In this document: piece by piece, positions 51,473 to 59,368 of the stretch
Numbering within the stretch: the stretch's first letter is position 1
How the letters are laid out: each line of letters opens with the position of its first letter
Source of the DNA: Planctomycetota bacterium
GTDB taxonomy: Bacteria > Planctomycetota > UBA1135
Direction of reading: 5' to 3'
Length of the DNA stretch: 64,000 nucleotides
Assembly: GCA_008501825.1 (NCBI GenBank)
Contig: QQUA01000004.1
Location: 186,001-250,000 of the forward strand
Notes under the pieces: generated by a model
What the model saw: the letters and a program-made list of their open reading frames with translations, nothing else
Database searches by the model: none
What the model was told of the DNA's origin: nothing
Program-made: the position numbers and the translations under genes

Positions 51473-52498
51473 ATGACGCCAGCCACGATCCATCCACGGC
51501 TGCGGGCGGGGCTGACCGGCTTCCACCTCCTCGGCGCCCTCTTCCCGGTGATTTTTTTGCCGGCGGCCTTCCTGACCGCTTTGGGAGGCGGCTTCCAACC
51601 CAATCGTGAGGCCTACGGCGACCCGCCGAACTTCAACGCCGAAACTGCTTACGTCGCCATCCAGAATTTCTGGTTGAGCTTGAACCGGGATCCGCGCCAG
51701 CAGACGGTCTTAGTCCTGGGATTGGCGGAAAGCCCGGGCGGCGAAATTTTGGCGACCTCCAACGGCTCGGTGTTGGCCAAGGAGTTGGCCGGGATCGGCG
51801 TCCGAGTTCGGGTTCACGATCCGCAAGGTTCGGAAAAGGCCCGGTCCTTTTTGGGCGATCAAGTGAGTTATGCCGAAGATTTGTGGCAAGGCGCTCGAGG
51901 AGTGGACGCAATCCTAGTGGCGAACAAAGAGAAAGCCTATCGCGAAATGGACCTCGGCAAGCTGGCCTCCTACATGAAACGCAAAGCGGTATTCGATTGT
52001 GCCGGCGCCTTGGATGGCGGTGCCGTCGCCGCCGCCGGATTGAACTATCTCCAGCAGGCGGTCCCGGCCTGGCCGGCCTGGTTGGATCCTGAGTTGGACC
52101 AATTCGCCGAGGAAATGGAAAACAAACTGGCCAAGTTGCCGCCGGAAGAGCATCCCATCCTGCTGATTCCTCACTTGCCGATGAATTCTCTGGCCGGTCG
52201 TAGCCGCTGGTTCCTGCAACTGAATTACCGCATGTTCCCCCGCCGCTTTTATCTTCCCGACGCCATCCTGGCCTCCGGAACCTTGGTGGAATTCGCCGAT
52301 TGGGTGGAACACTGGCGGGAAAATGGTCCGGCTCGCGGCCCCATCCTCGGCCCCAAAAAATTGCAGGAAGCCATCAACCGGACCGGAGCCACCTGGACGC
52401 TGCATTATTCCCCCAGTACCGACTTCCGGGTCAAGGATTGGCGCCTGATACCTGCGCCCAAACCGACCCAGCCGGCTAACGAACAGCAGGAGGATTGA
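51473..52498 (+). CDS. Membrane protein with an orphan UDP-sugar-dehydrogenase C-terminal-like domain
   Basis: A 341-aa protein with a hydrophobic N-terminal segment (FHLLGALFPVIFLPAAFLTA). Residues ~75-200 resemble the UDP-binding C-domain of UDP-glucose/GDP-mannose dehydrogenases: VLVLGLAESPGGEI, SVLAKELAGIGVRVRVHDP, DLWQGARGVDAILVA and MKRKAVFDCAGALDG. They align by eye with the same region of the ugd product at 55670. There is no NAD-binding or catalytic-Cys domain. The C-terminal ~140 residues, with WFLQLNYRMFPRRFYLPD, are unrecognised. TTGA overlap with the next gene. A regulatory or sugar-nucleotide-binding partner of the GT is inference. Confidence 0.65.
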   Translation: MTPATIHPRLRAGLTGFHLLGALFPVIFLPAAFLTALGGGFQPNREAYGDPPNFNAETAYVAIQNFWLSLNRDPRQQTVLVLGLAESPGGEILATSNGSVLAKELAGIGVRVRVHDPQGSEKARSFLGDQVSYAEDLWQGARGVDAILVANKEKAYREMDLGKLASYMKRKAVFDCAGALDGGAVAAAGLNYLQQAVPAWPAWLDPELDQFAEEMENKLAKLPPEEHPILLIPHLPMNSLAGRSRWFLQLNYRMFPRRFYLPDAILASGTLVEFADWVEHWRENGPARGPILGPKKLQEAINRTGATWTLHYSPSTDFRVKDWRLIPAPKPTQPANEQQED

Positions 52499-54036
52499 CG
52501 GTGGTCGTCTTCGGAGCCGTTTTGTTGGTGCTTTGCACTTGGCTGCTGGGCCGCGCCATCCTTCCCAGCCGGGAAGTCCTGCCCCGCGATCGTTGGGAAG
52601 AGCAATGCATGGCTTATTTGCTCGGTGCCTCCGCCTTGCCGCTGGCCGCCATGGCCTTGAGTTGGTTGGGACTTTCTTTCGCCCCTTGGCTGGCTTGGAC
52701 CATGATGTTGCTGGCCGGAGCCGTCGGCCTGTGGCGAGTCTTGATGGACCGGAGCACTCCCCTCGCCCCATCCTCTCTGCTGGCTTGGCAAAAAGCCTTT
52801 TTCGGTTTCTTGGGCGTGGGCTCGGTGCTGGTCACCTTGAGCCTGCCCTTGAACGAGTTCGATCCCATCTTTCACTACGCCTTTAAGGGCAAGGTCTTGT
52901 TCTATAGCGGCGACGTCCTGGATCCGGCCTTCACCGGCATGGTTGGCGAAGACGGCCAAGCGGCCCCCTACGGCCGCATCATGACTCACCCGAATTATCC
53001 GCTGGGCATTCCCTTTCTGGAGGCTTTCGCCGCCCACGCCGGTTTTGCCTGGAGCGATCGTTGGGTTCAATTCCCCCTGGCTTTCTGGGCTCTATGCCTG
53101 CCGGGAGTGATTGCTTTCGGCCTGCGGCCTTTCGGCCGGCGGCCGGCCTTGTTCGGCGCCATGGTCGCCGCCGCCACCCCCATGCTGTACGCCCGAAACT
53201 TTTTGGCCGACGGCATCCAGGAGTTGGGGCAAGCCGGTCTCGGCGGTTCGGTCACCTTGGGAGGCGGAGGGGATCTGCCCCTGGCGGTGTTGTTCGCCGG
53301 CTCCCTGGCCATGCTGATTCGAGCCTTGCGAGCCCCCTGCCGGCGGGCCGCGGCCGGAGCCGGCCTTTGCCTGGCCGGAGCCTTGTTCATGAAAAACGAG
53401 GGGCTGGCCATGGCCGGCTGCCTGGTTTTGGCCCTGTTGATCGCCGATCCTTTGGCCGGCCGCCGGGCTTGGCTGCTAAGAGGCATCGCCCTTTTGACTT
53501 TCTTGGTGTGTGCGACTCCTTGGTTGATTCACCGCGGCAAGCTGCCGGCCATCGACGAAAACTACGGTGATCGATTCCGTCCCTCGGTCATTGCCGAGCA
53601 CTGGCAAGCGGAAGAAAAGGTGGAGCGCTCCACCCGGGTCCGACAAGGAGGAAGTTCGGACCTTGCCGAGGCTCCGCCGAAGCGGCGCGACTTGGCCCTG
53701 ACCTATTTTTGGCGCGAGTTCACCGACTTCCGCACCTGGGGTCTGCTTTGGGCGTTGTTCCTGTTCTCGCTTCCCTGGACCGCGACTCGGTTCCGCTTGG
53801 CGGAGGCGCGCTGGCTCAGCTTGCTGGTCCTGGGAGGTTTGGTCCTGTACTTCCTGATCCTGCTGATCACGCCTTGGTTCCTGGTGCAGTTGCGCGGCAC
53901 CGGCATCCCCGAGCGCCTCATGCTTCATCTTTTGGGCCCGGCAGCCATGGCCATCGGCCTGCTTTGGTGGGAACCGCGCACCGCCTCAGAGAAACCGGCC
54001 GAGGAAAGCTCGCTGTCCGATCCGGCTCCGGCCTAA
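52495..54036 (+). CDS. Polytopic GT-C-like membrane glycosyltransferase
   Basis: A 513-aa membrane protein with many helices. A luminal/periplasmic loop has LPLNEFDPIFHYAFKGKVLF, reminiscent of the acidic first loop of GT-C enzymes, and THPNYPLGIPFLEAF. TTG 52495 overlaps the previous stop as TTGA and follows AGGAGG, a good Shine-Dalgarno. The C-terminus is acidic and soluble. It probably uses lipid-linked sugars for cell-surface glycan, with the upstream protein as partner; acceptor unknown. Confidence 0.7.
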   Translation: MTVVVFGAVLLVLCTWLLGRAILPSREVLPRDRWEEQCMAYLLGASALPLAAMALSWLGLSFAPWLAWTMMLLAGAVGLWRVLMDRSTPLAPSSLLAWQKAFFGFLGVGSVLVTLSLPLNEFDPIFHYAFKGKVLFYSGDVLDPAFTGMVGEDGQAAPYGRIMTHPNYPLGIPFLEAFAAHAGFAWSDRWVQFPLAFWALCLPGVIAFGLRPFGRRPALFGAMVAAATPMLYARNFLADGIQELGQAGLGGSVTLGGGGDLPLAVLFAGSLAMLIRALRAPCRRAAAGAGLCLAGALFMKNEGLAMAGCLVLALLIADPLAGRRAWLLRGIALLTFLVCATPWLIHRGKLPAIDENYGDRFRPSVIAEHWQAEEKVERSTRVRQGGSSDLAEAPPKRRDLALTYFWREFTDFRTWGLLWALFLFSLPWTATRFRLAEARWLSLLVLGGLVLYFLILLITPWFLVQLRGTGIPERLMLHLLGPAAMAIGLLWWEPRTASEKPAEESSLSDPAPA

Positions 54037-54039
54037 AAT
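54034..54039 (+). promoter_or_regulatory. -10 box TAAAAT before the sulfatase-fold gene
   Basis: TAAAAT overlaps the previous stop codon (54034-54036) and ends 6 nt before ATG 54046, so a leaderless mRNA is plausible. Confidence 0.45.
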
Positions 54040-54045
54040 TGAGGA

Positions 54046-55593
54046 ATGCGACTTCGGCGTCGACGATTCGCTTTTCCTGTCCGGGGCTTGATCGCCGCCG
54101 GCATCTTGGCCTTGGCAGTCTTGGGAGCCTGTGGCGGCGGGGATGGAGAGGATGCGTCCTCCGGTTCCCAGAAGTTGGAAACCAACGGCCGGCCGGTGAT
54201 CCTGATTTCCATTGACAGCCTGCGGGCGGACCATTGCACCCCTTACGGCTACAAGGCCCAATTCACCGATCTGGACACCACCCCGTTCATGGCCCGCTTG
54301 GCGGCGGAGGGAGTCCTGTTTGAAAACGCCCAATCGGTGACCTCCTGGACCCTTCCCAGTCACCTCAGTCTGTTGACCGGCATGGACACCTATGAGCATG
54401 GCGTCCGACATCGGGAGTTTCGGCTGAAACTGGGCACGGAAAACTTGGCCAGTCGCCTGCAGCGAGCCGGTTATCAAACCGGCGGGGTGTACACCGCCCC
54501 CTTCCTGCACCCGCAATGGGGCTATGGCAAAGCCTTCGGCTTCGATTTCTACAAGGGAGCCTCGGCCTATCTGGAAGATTTGAGAGCCACCGAAATCATC
54601 AAGGATACGGCCACCAAACAGGCTCTCATGAAGTTGCACAACCAGGCCCACGTCGACGCCGAATGCAGCGGGCGGGCCATCGATATCGCGATCGATTGGT
54701 TGTCCCAGGAAAACCGCCATCAAAAGCCATTCTTCCTGTTCCTGCATCTATGGGATCCCCACTACGATTACGATCCGCCCGATGATTTAAGGGAAGCCTT
54801 CCATCCCGGTTATGACGGTCCCATCGACGGCAGCCATTTCATCGACAAAGGAAAGGAATACAGCGGGGCCGATCTGGAACACTTCATCGCCCTATACGAC
54901 GCTGAAATTCGCTACACCGACAATGAGATCGCCCGCTTGTTCGCTCAACTGGAAACTTGGGGCATCGCCGATCAAGTGATATTCGCCGTGACTTCCGACC
55001 ACGGCGAAGAGTTTTATGAGCACGGTCGCAAAGGCCATCAAAAAACTCTGTACGAAGAAGTCACTCACATTCCCATGGTGGTGCGGGCTCCCGGAGCGGT
55101 TCCCGCCGGTGCCAGGATCCCGGCTACGGTCGGCCTTTACGATCTGGCCCCCACCTTGCTCGATTTGGCCGGGGTCCAACCCTGGTCCGATCGCCAAGGA
55201 AAGAGCATGCTCCCCATTCTGGAAGGTCACGAAGGAGATCGAGACGTCTTGATGGACTTGTATCTCCATACCCGCTTCGGCGCCCGCCTCATGGGCCTGC
55301 GAAAAGGCAAGGACAAAGTGATCTGGAACTTGAAAGGCAAAGCCGGAACCAGTCCGGGCGAGTACTTCGATTTGGACCAAGATCCTCGGGAAAAACATCC
55401 GGATCACTTCAAAGTGACCGCCGATCACCCGTGGGGACTCATCCTCGATCAGCTCATGCGGCCGAAAGGTGCCTTCCAGGAGATCACCGGCGCCACCGGT
55501 CAGGCGGTCGAGATGGAAATGTCCAAAGAAATGGAAGCCAGCTTGGCCGGAGTCGGTTACGCGGATTCCGAATCCGAAGAAGAAGAACAATAG
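54046..55593 (+). CDS. Sulfatase-fold lipoprotein with Thr at the nucleophile position
   Basis: A 515-aa alkaline-phosphatase-superfamily protein with a lipobox (LAVLGACGGG). Metal-site motifs ILISIDSLRADHC and VTSDHGEEFYEHG are present. At the sulfatase signature, WTLPSHLSLLTG stands where CxPSRxxLLTG is usual: the formylglycine Cys is Thr and the Arg is His. This would give a phosphotransferase- or phosphoester-type enzyme instead of a true sulfatase. It lies between GT-C and ugd genes, so a role in decorating surface glycan is plausible. Confidence 0.8.
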   Translation: MRLRRRRFAFPVRGLIAAGILALAVLGACGGGDGEDASSGSQKLETNGRPVILISIDSLRADHCTPYGYKAQFTDLDTTPFMARLAAEGVLFENAQSVTSWTLPSHLSLLTGMDTYEHGVRHREFRLKLGTENLASRLQRAGYQTGGVYTAPFLHPQWGYGKAFGFDFYKGASAYLEDLRATEIIKDTATKQALMKLHNQAHVDAECSGRAIDIAIDWLSQENRHQKPFFLFLHLWDPHYDYDPPDDLREAFHPGYDGPIDGSHFIDKGKEYSGADLEHFIALYDAEIRYTDNEIARLFAQLETWGIADQVIFAVTSDHGEEFYEHGRKGHQKTLYEEVTHIPMVVRAPGAVPAGARIPATVGLYDLAPTLLDLAGVQPWSDRQGKSMLPILEGHEGDRDVLMDLYLHTRFGARLMGLRKGKDKVIWNLKGKAGTSPGEYFDLDQDPREKHPDHFKVTADHPWGLILDQLMRPKGAFQEITGATGQAVEMEMSKEMEASLAGVGYADSESEEEEQ

Positions 55594-55669
55594 TTCAAAG
55601 CACAAAACACCTGTCTTCCGTGGGCGCCAGCCCAAGGCCGAAACATCCCCTGAAAAACGAGCACAGTTC

Positions 55670-56995
55670 ATGCAAATCGCAGTCGTGGGTACTGGATACG
55701 TCGGCTTGGTCGCCGGCACCTGCTTCGCCGAAATGGGCAATCAGGTTTTCTGCGTCGATATCGACGAAGCCAAAATCAAGCGGCTGCGCGCCGGTGAGAT
55801 TCCCATCTATGAACCGGGCTTGGAAGAACTGGTTCGCTCCAACGTAAGGGACGGTCGCTTGCTGTTTACCACTTCCTTGCAAGAGGCGGTGGAAACCAGC
55901 CGGGTGGCCTTTATCGCCGTCGGTACACCTCCCGGGGAAGACGGTTCCGCCGACTTGAGCGCGGTGTTGGCGGTGGCCCGAGAAATCGGCCGTCACGCCA
56001 ACGGCCCGAAGCTGATCGTGGATAAATCCACCGTGCCGGTCGGAACCGCCGCCAAGGTCAAAGCGATCGCCAACGAAGCCAGCGAATATCCGATCGAAGT
56101 GGTTTCCAATCCCGAATTCTTGAAGGAAGGGGCGGCCATTGACGATTTCATGAAGCCGGACCGGGTGGTGATCGGCGCCGAAAGCCAAGAAGCTTTCGAC
56201 ATCATGGACGAGTTGTATTCCCCCTTCGTCCGGACCGGCAAGCCGATCATGCACATGGATCCGGCCAGTGCCGAACTGACCAAATATGCCGCCAACGCCA
56301 TGTTGGCTACCCGGATTTCCTTCATGAATGAAATCGCCCGGCTTTGCGATCAGGTCGGCGCCAACATCTCCCTGGTGCGCCAGGGCATCGGCAGCGATTC
56401 GCGGATCGGCAATTCCTTCCTGTTCCCCGGCATCGGCTACGGCGGTTCCTGCTTCCCCAAGGACGTGAAAGCCTTGATGCGCACCGGCAAGGAATTAGGG
56501 TACACCATCCAAATTTTGGACGCGGTTGAAGCCGTCAACGAGGCTCAAAAGGTGTTGATGTTGGAAAAGGCGGTTCAAGTACTCGGCGAGGATTTGAGCG
56601 GCCTCCACTTCGGCGTGTGGGGTTTGGCCTTCAAACCGAAGACCGACGACATGCGGGAAGCTCCTTCCGTGCCTTTGATCCAAGGATTGCTGGAACGGGG
56701 CGCCACCGTGTGCGCCTGCGATCCGGCGGCGACCGAAACCGCCAAGGCGGAGTTGGGTGACCGCATCGAATACACCCTCGACCCTTACAAAGCCGTGGAA
56801 GGCGCCGACGCCCTGTTCTTGTGCACGGAATGGAATGAGTTCCGGCGCCCGGATTTCGATCGCCTGGCCGAGCTGATGAAGCGCAGGCTGATCTTCGACG
56901 GCCGCAACATTTACTCCGCCAAGCTGATGCGCGATCACCAGTTCGAGCGCTACGGCGTCGGCATCCCCCCTGTTGAAGTGGAAACCGCAGTCTGA
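55670..56995 (+). CDS. ugd: UDP-glucose 6-dehydrogenase
   Basis: A 441-aa enzyme that oxidises UDP-glucose to UDP-glucuronate with NAD+. It has MQIAVVGTGYVGLVAGTCFA (Rossmann), STVPVGT, NPEFLKEGAAIDDF, KYAANAMLATRISFMNE and the catalytic GIGYGGSCFPKDV with its Cys. The C-terminal UDP-binding domain has WGLAFKPKTDDMREAPS. Length is normal. ATG 55670 is at the conserved N-terminus; the longer frame into the sulfatase-fold gene is not supported. UDP-glucuronate would feed surface polysaccharide. Transketolase follows after 3 nt. Confidence 0.96.
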   Translation: MQIAVVGTGYVGLVAGTCFAEMGNQVFCVDIDEAKIKRLRAGEIPIYEPGLEELVRSNVRDGRLLFTTSLQEAVETSRVAFIAVGTPPGEDGSADLSAVLAVAREIGRHANGPKLIVDKSTVPVGTAAKVKAIANEASEYPIEVVSNPEFLKEGAAIDDFMKPDRVVIGAESQEAFDIMDELYSPFVRTGKPIMHMDPASAELTKYAANAMLATRISFMNEIARLCDQVGANISLVRQGIGSDSRIGNSFLFPGIGYGGSCFPKDVKALMRTGKELGYTIQILDAVEAVNEAQKVLMLEKAVQVLGEDLSGLHFGVWGLAFKPKTDDMREAPSVPLIQGLLERGATVCACDPAATETAKAELGDRIEYTLDPYKAVEGADALFLCTEWNEFRRPDFDRLAELMKRRLIFDGRNIYSAKLMRDHQFERYGVGIPPVEVETAV

Positions 56996-56998
56996 GTC

Positions 56999-59350
56999 AT
57001 GGCCCGTACCTTCCCTACCGTCGAACAGCTTCGCCCTCACTTCGGCCATTGGCAGAAGACGGCGGACATGGTCGATCAATTGATCGATTTGATGCTCAAT
57101 CTGCGCCAGAGCGGGCACCCGGGCGGCTCCCGTTCCAAAGTTCCGATGTCGGTGGCGCTGTTCTTGTCGGGAGCCATGCGCTGGGACATCCGCTACCCGG
57201 AAAAGGCCTTCGCCGACCGCTTCGTATTGATTGCCGGCCACTGCACGCCTTTGGCTTATGGCTTGCTGGCGGTGTTCAATCAAGCCCTGCGTTTGCGCTA
57301 CCAACAAACCGGCGATGAGAAATACGCCGTTGCCGGTGGCCGCGACCGCACGCTTTTGTGGGAAGACTTGCTGACGCTTCGGCGCAACGGCGGTTTGCCC
57401 GGCCACGCCGAAATGGAAGGCAAGACCATGCTTTTCAAATCCAATACCGGCCCCAGCGGTCACGGCGCTCCGGCGGCAGTGGGTTTGGCCGCCGGTTTGA
57501 AACTGGCCGGCGCCGAGGAAGTCCGGGTGTTCGGTATTGAAGGGGAAGGCGGCCACACCGCCGGTTGCCACCACGAATCGAAGAATTCCGCCTACGGTTT
57601 GGGTTTGGGCAACCTGAACTATCTGATGGACTGGAACGATTTCGGCATCGACCCCCGTCCTTTCTCCTCGGTGGTCTACGGCGGCCCGAAAGAATGGTTC
57701 GAGTCGTACGGCTTCCTGGTGGAAGGGGCGGAAGACGGCACCGATTTCGAACAACTGACCCAAGCTCTGATGACCAACGTCGCCGCCGACGGCGACCGGC
57801 CCCGGTGCACCTGGTTCAAGACCACCAAGGGACGGGGCTACGGCATTACCGGATACAAGTCCCACGGCGCCCCGCACAAATCCAACAGCGACGGCTTCTG
57901 GGAAACCAAGAAGGCTTTCGCCGAGCAATATGGGGTCCAGTTCGAAGGCATGGGAGAAGCCCGGCCGGAATCGGATCAAGCTTTCCACGAGCAAACCGCC
58001 GCCAACATGAAGGTGGCCCTTTCGCTGCTGGAAAGCGATCCGGAACTTTGCACCTACCTGGCCGACCGCTTGGTGGAATTGGGCGACAGCGTCCCGCAAA
58101 GTCTGGATGGCGTGAAAGTGCAGAGCGGCCAGGATCCGGCCGCCGATCCGAAGTTGACCGACCCCTCCACCCTGCCGGAGGAGCTGTTCTTCAAGCCCGG
58201 CGAAAAGCAACCCAACCGCAAGGGATTCGCCAAAGTCGGCGCCTATATGAACGCGGTGGGACGGCAAAACTACGGCCGGCCAATCGTGATCGCCGCCAGC
58301 GCCGATTTGGCTGAATCCACCAACATCTTCGGCTTCGCTCAGGATCACGGCGATTCCAAAGGTTTCGGTTGGTACAACCGGGACGAAAACGTCGACGGTT
58401 GCATGCTGCCGACCGGCATTACCGAATTCGCCAACGCCGGGATTTGCTGCGGCATTTCTTCCACCAACCTGAGCGATCAACCCTTCGAGCAATACAACGG
58501 TTATTGGACCGCCTGCTCGACCTACGGATCTTTCTCCTATCTGAAGTACGGCCCGATGCGGCTGTTCAGCCAATTGGCCCAGGACAGCCAATTGAAGGTG
58601 GGGAAAGTCATTTGGGTCGCCGGCCACTCCGGCCCGGAAACGGCGGAAGATTCCCGCACCCACTTCGGCATCTACTCGCCGGGGATCACCCAGTTCTTCC
58701 CGGAAGGCCAAACCCTGGACTTGCATCCGTGGGAACCGAATGAAGTCGGCCCGGCTTTGATGGCGGCCCTGGGTTGCGAGGACGTTCACATCGTCGCCCT
58801 GCACCTGACTCGCCCGCCGGTGTTGATTCCGGATCGGGAAGCTTTGGGCATGGGTTGTCACCGGGAAGCCGCCAAAGGGGCCTATTTGATTCGGGATTAC
58901 GACCCGGCTCGGCCGAAACAAGGTTGCGTCTTCGTTCGGGGCACCTCCTCCACCGCTTCGGTGATCGATTTGCTGCGGCAAGGAGCCTTCGACGGCGACG
59001 GCCCCAACGTCAAATTGGTTGCGGCCATCAGCCACGGTTTGTTCGCTCGACAGAGCCAGGAATACCGGGACAGCATCGTCAGCGGCGAGGATTTCCTGGA
59101 CAGCACCTTCATTACCAACGGCGCCAAGATGCTGATGGGTCACTGGACCGCTCACCGGGTGGCCTTCGACTACGGCATGGGTGCCGACCATGACGGGCGC
59201 TGGCGGACCGGCGGCAGCGTGGACGAAATCGTTCGCGAAGCCCACTTGGATCCGGAACACCTGCTGGAAGGCATCCAGCGCTTCGTTCAAGAAAGGGAAC
59301 AACGGCTGGCGCGGATTTCCTGGCCCGGCGCAGTGGAGAGCCTTCGCTGA
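56999..59350 (+). CDS. tkt: Transketolase-like thiamine-diphosphate enzyme
   Basis: A 783-aa protein with transketolase domains in order. The N-terminal ThDP part has SGHPGGSRSKVPMSVAL, IAGHCTPLAYGLLAVFN and GIEGEGGHTAGCHHESKNS (GEG in place of GDG, followed by LMDWNDFGID). The pyrimidine part has SADLAESTNIFGF, and the C-terminal domain has VRGTSSTASVIDLL. It is ~120 residues longer than typical bacterial Tkt (660), with an insertion around residues 320-430 (PQSLDGVKVQSG). It starts 3 nt after ugd. A distinct transketolase subfamily is possible; activity on sugars is the default reading. Confidence 0.85.
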   Translation: MARTFPTVEQLRPHFGHWQKTADMVDQLIDLMLNLRQSGHPGGSRSKVPMSVALFLSGAMRWDIRYPEKAFADRFVLIAGHCTPLAYGLLAVFNQALRLRYQQTGDEKYAVAGGRDRTLLWEDLLTLRRNGGLPGHAEMEGKTMLFKSNTGPSGHGAPAAVGLAAGLKLAGAEEVRVFGIEGEGGHTAGCHHESKNSAYGLGLGNLNYLMDWNDFGIDPRPFSSVVYGGPKEWFESYGFLVEGAEDGTDFEQLTQALMTNVAADGDRPRCTWFKTTKGRGYGITGYKSHGAPHKSNSDGFWETKKAFAEQYGVQFEGMGEARPESDQAFHEQTAANMKVALSLLESDPELCTYLADRLVELGDSVPQSLDGVKVQSGQDPAADPKLTDPSTLPEELFFKPGEKQPNRKGFAKVGAYMNAVGRQNYGRPIVIAASADLAESTNIFGFAQDHGDSKGFGWYNRDENVDGCMLPTGITEFANAGICCGISSTNLSDQPFEQYNGYWTACSTYGSFSYLKYGPMRLFSQLAQDSQLKVGKVIWVAGHSGPETAEDSRTHFGIYSPGITQFFPEGQTLDLHPWEPNEVGPALMAALGCEDVHIVALHLTRPPVLIPDREALGMGCHREAAKGAYLIRDYDPARPKQGCVFVRGTSSTASVIDLLRQGAFDGDGPNVKLVAAISHGLFARQSQEYRDSIVSGEDFLDSTFITNGAKMLMGHWTAHRVAFDYGMGADHDGRWRTGGSVDEIVREAHLDPEHLLEGIQRFVQEREQRLARISWPGAVESLR

Positions 59351-59368
59351 TCAGGAGCCCGGCGCCGC

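Noticed and set aside
56495-59302. 935-codon open frame on the minus strand opposite ugd and transketolase
   Set aside because: It is antisense to two firmly identified genes; long open frames on the opposite strand are common in GC-rich coding DNA, and it shows no recognisable domain.
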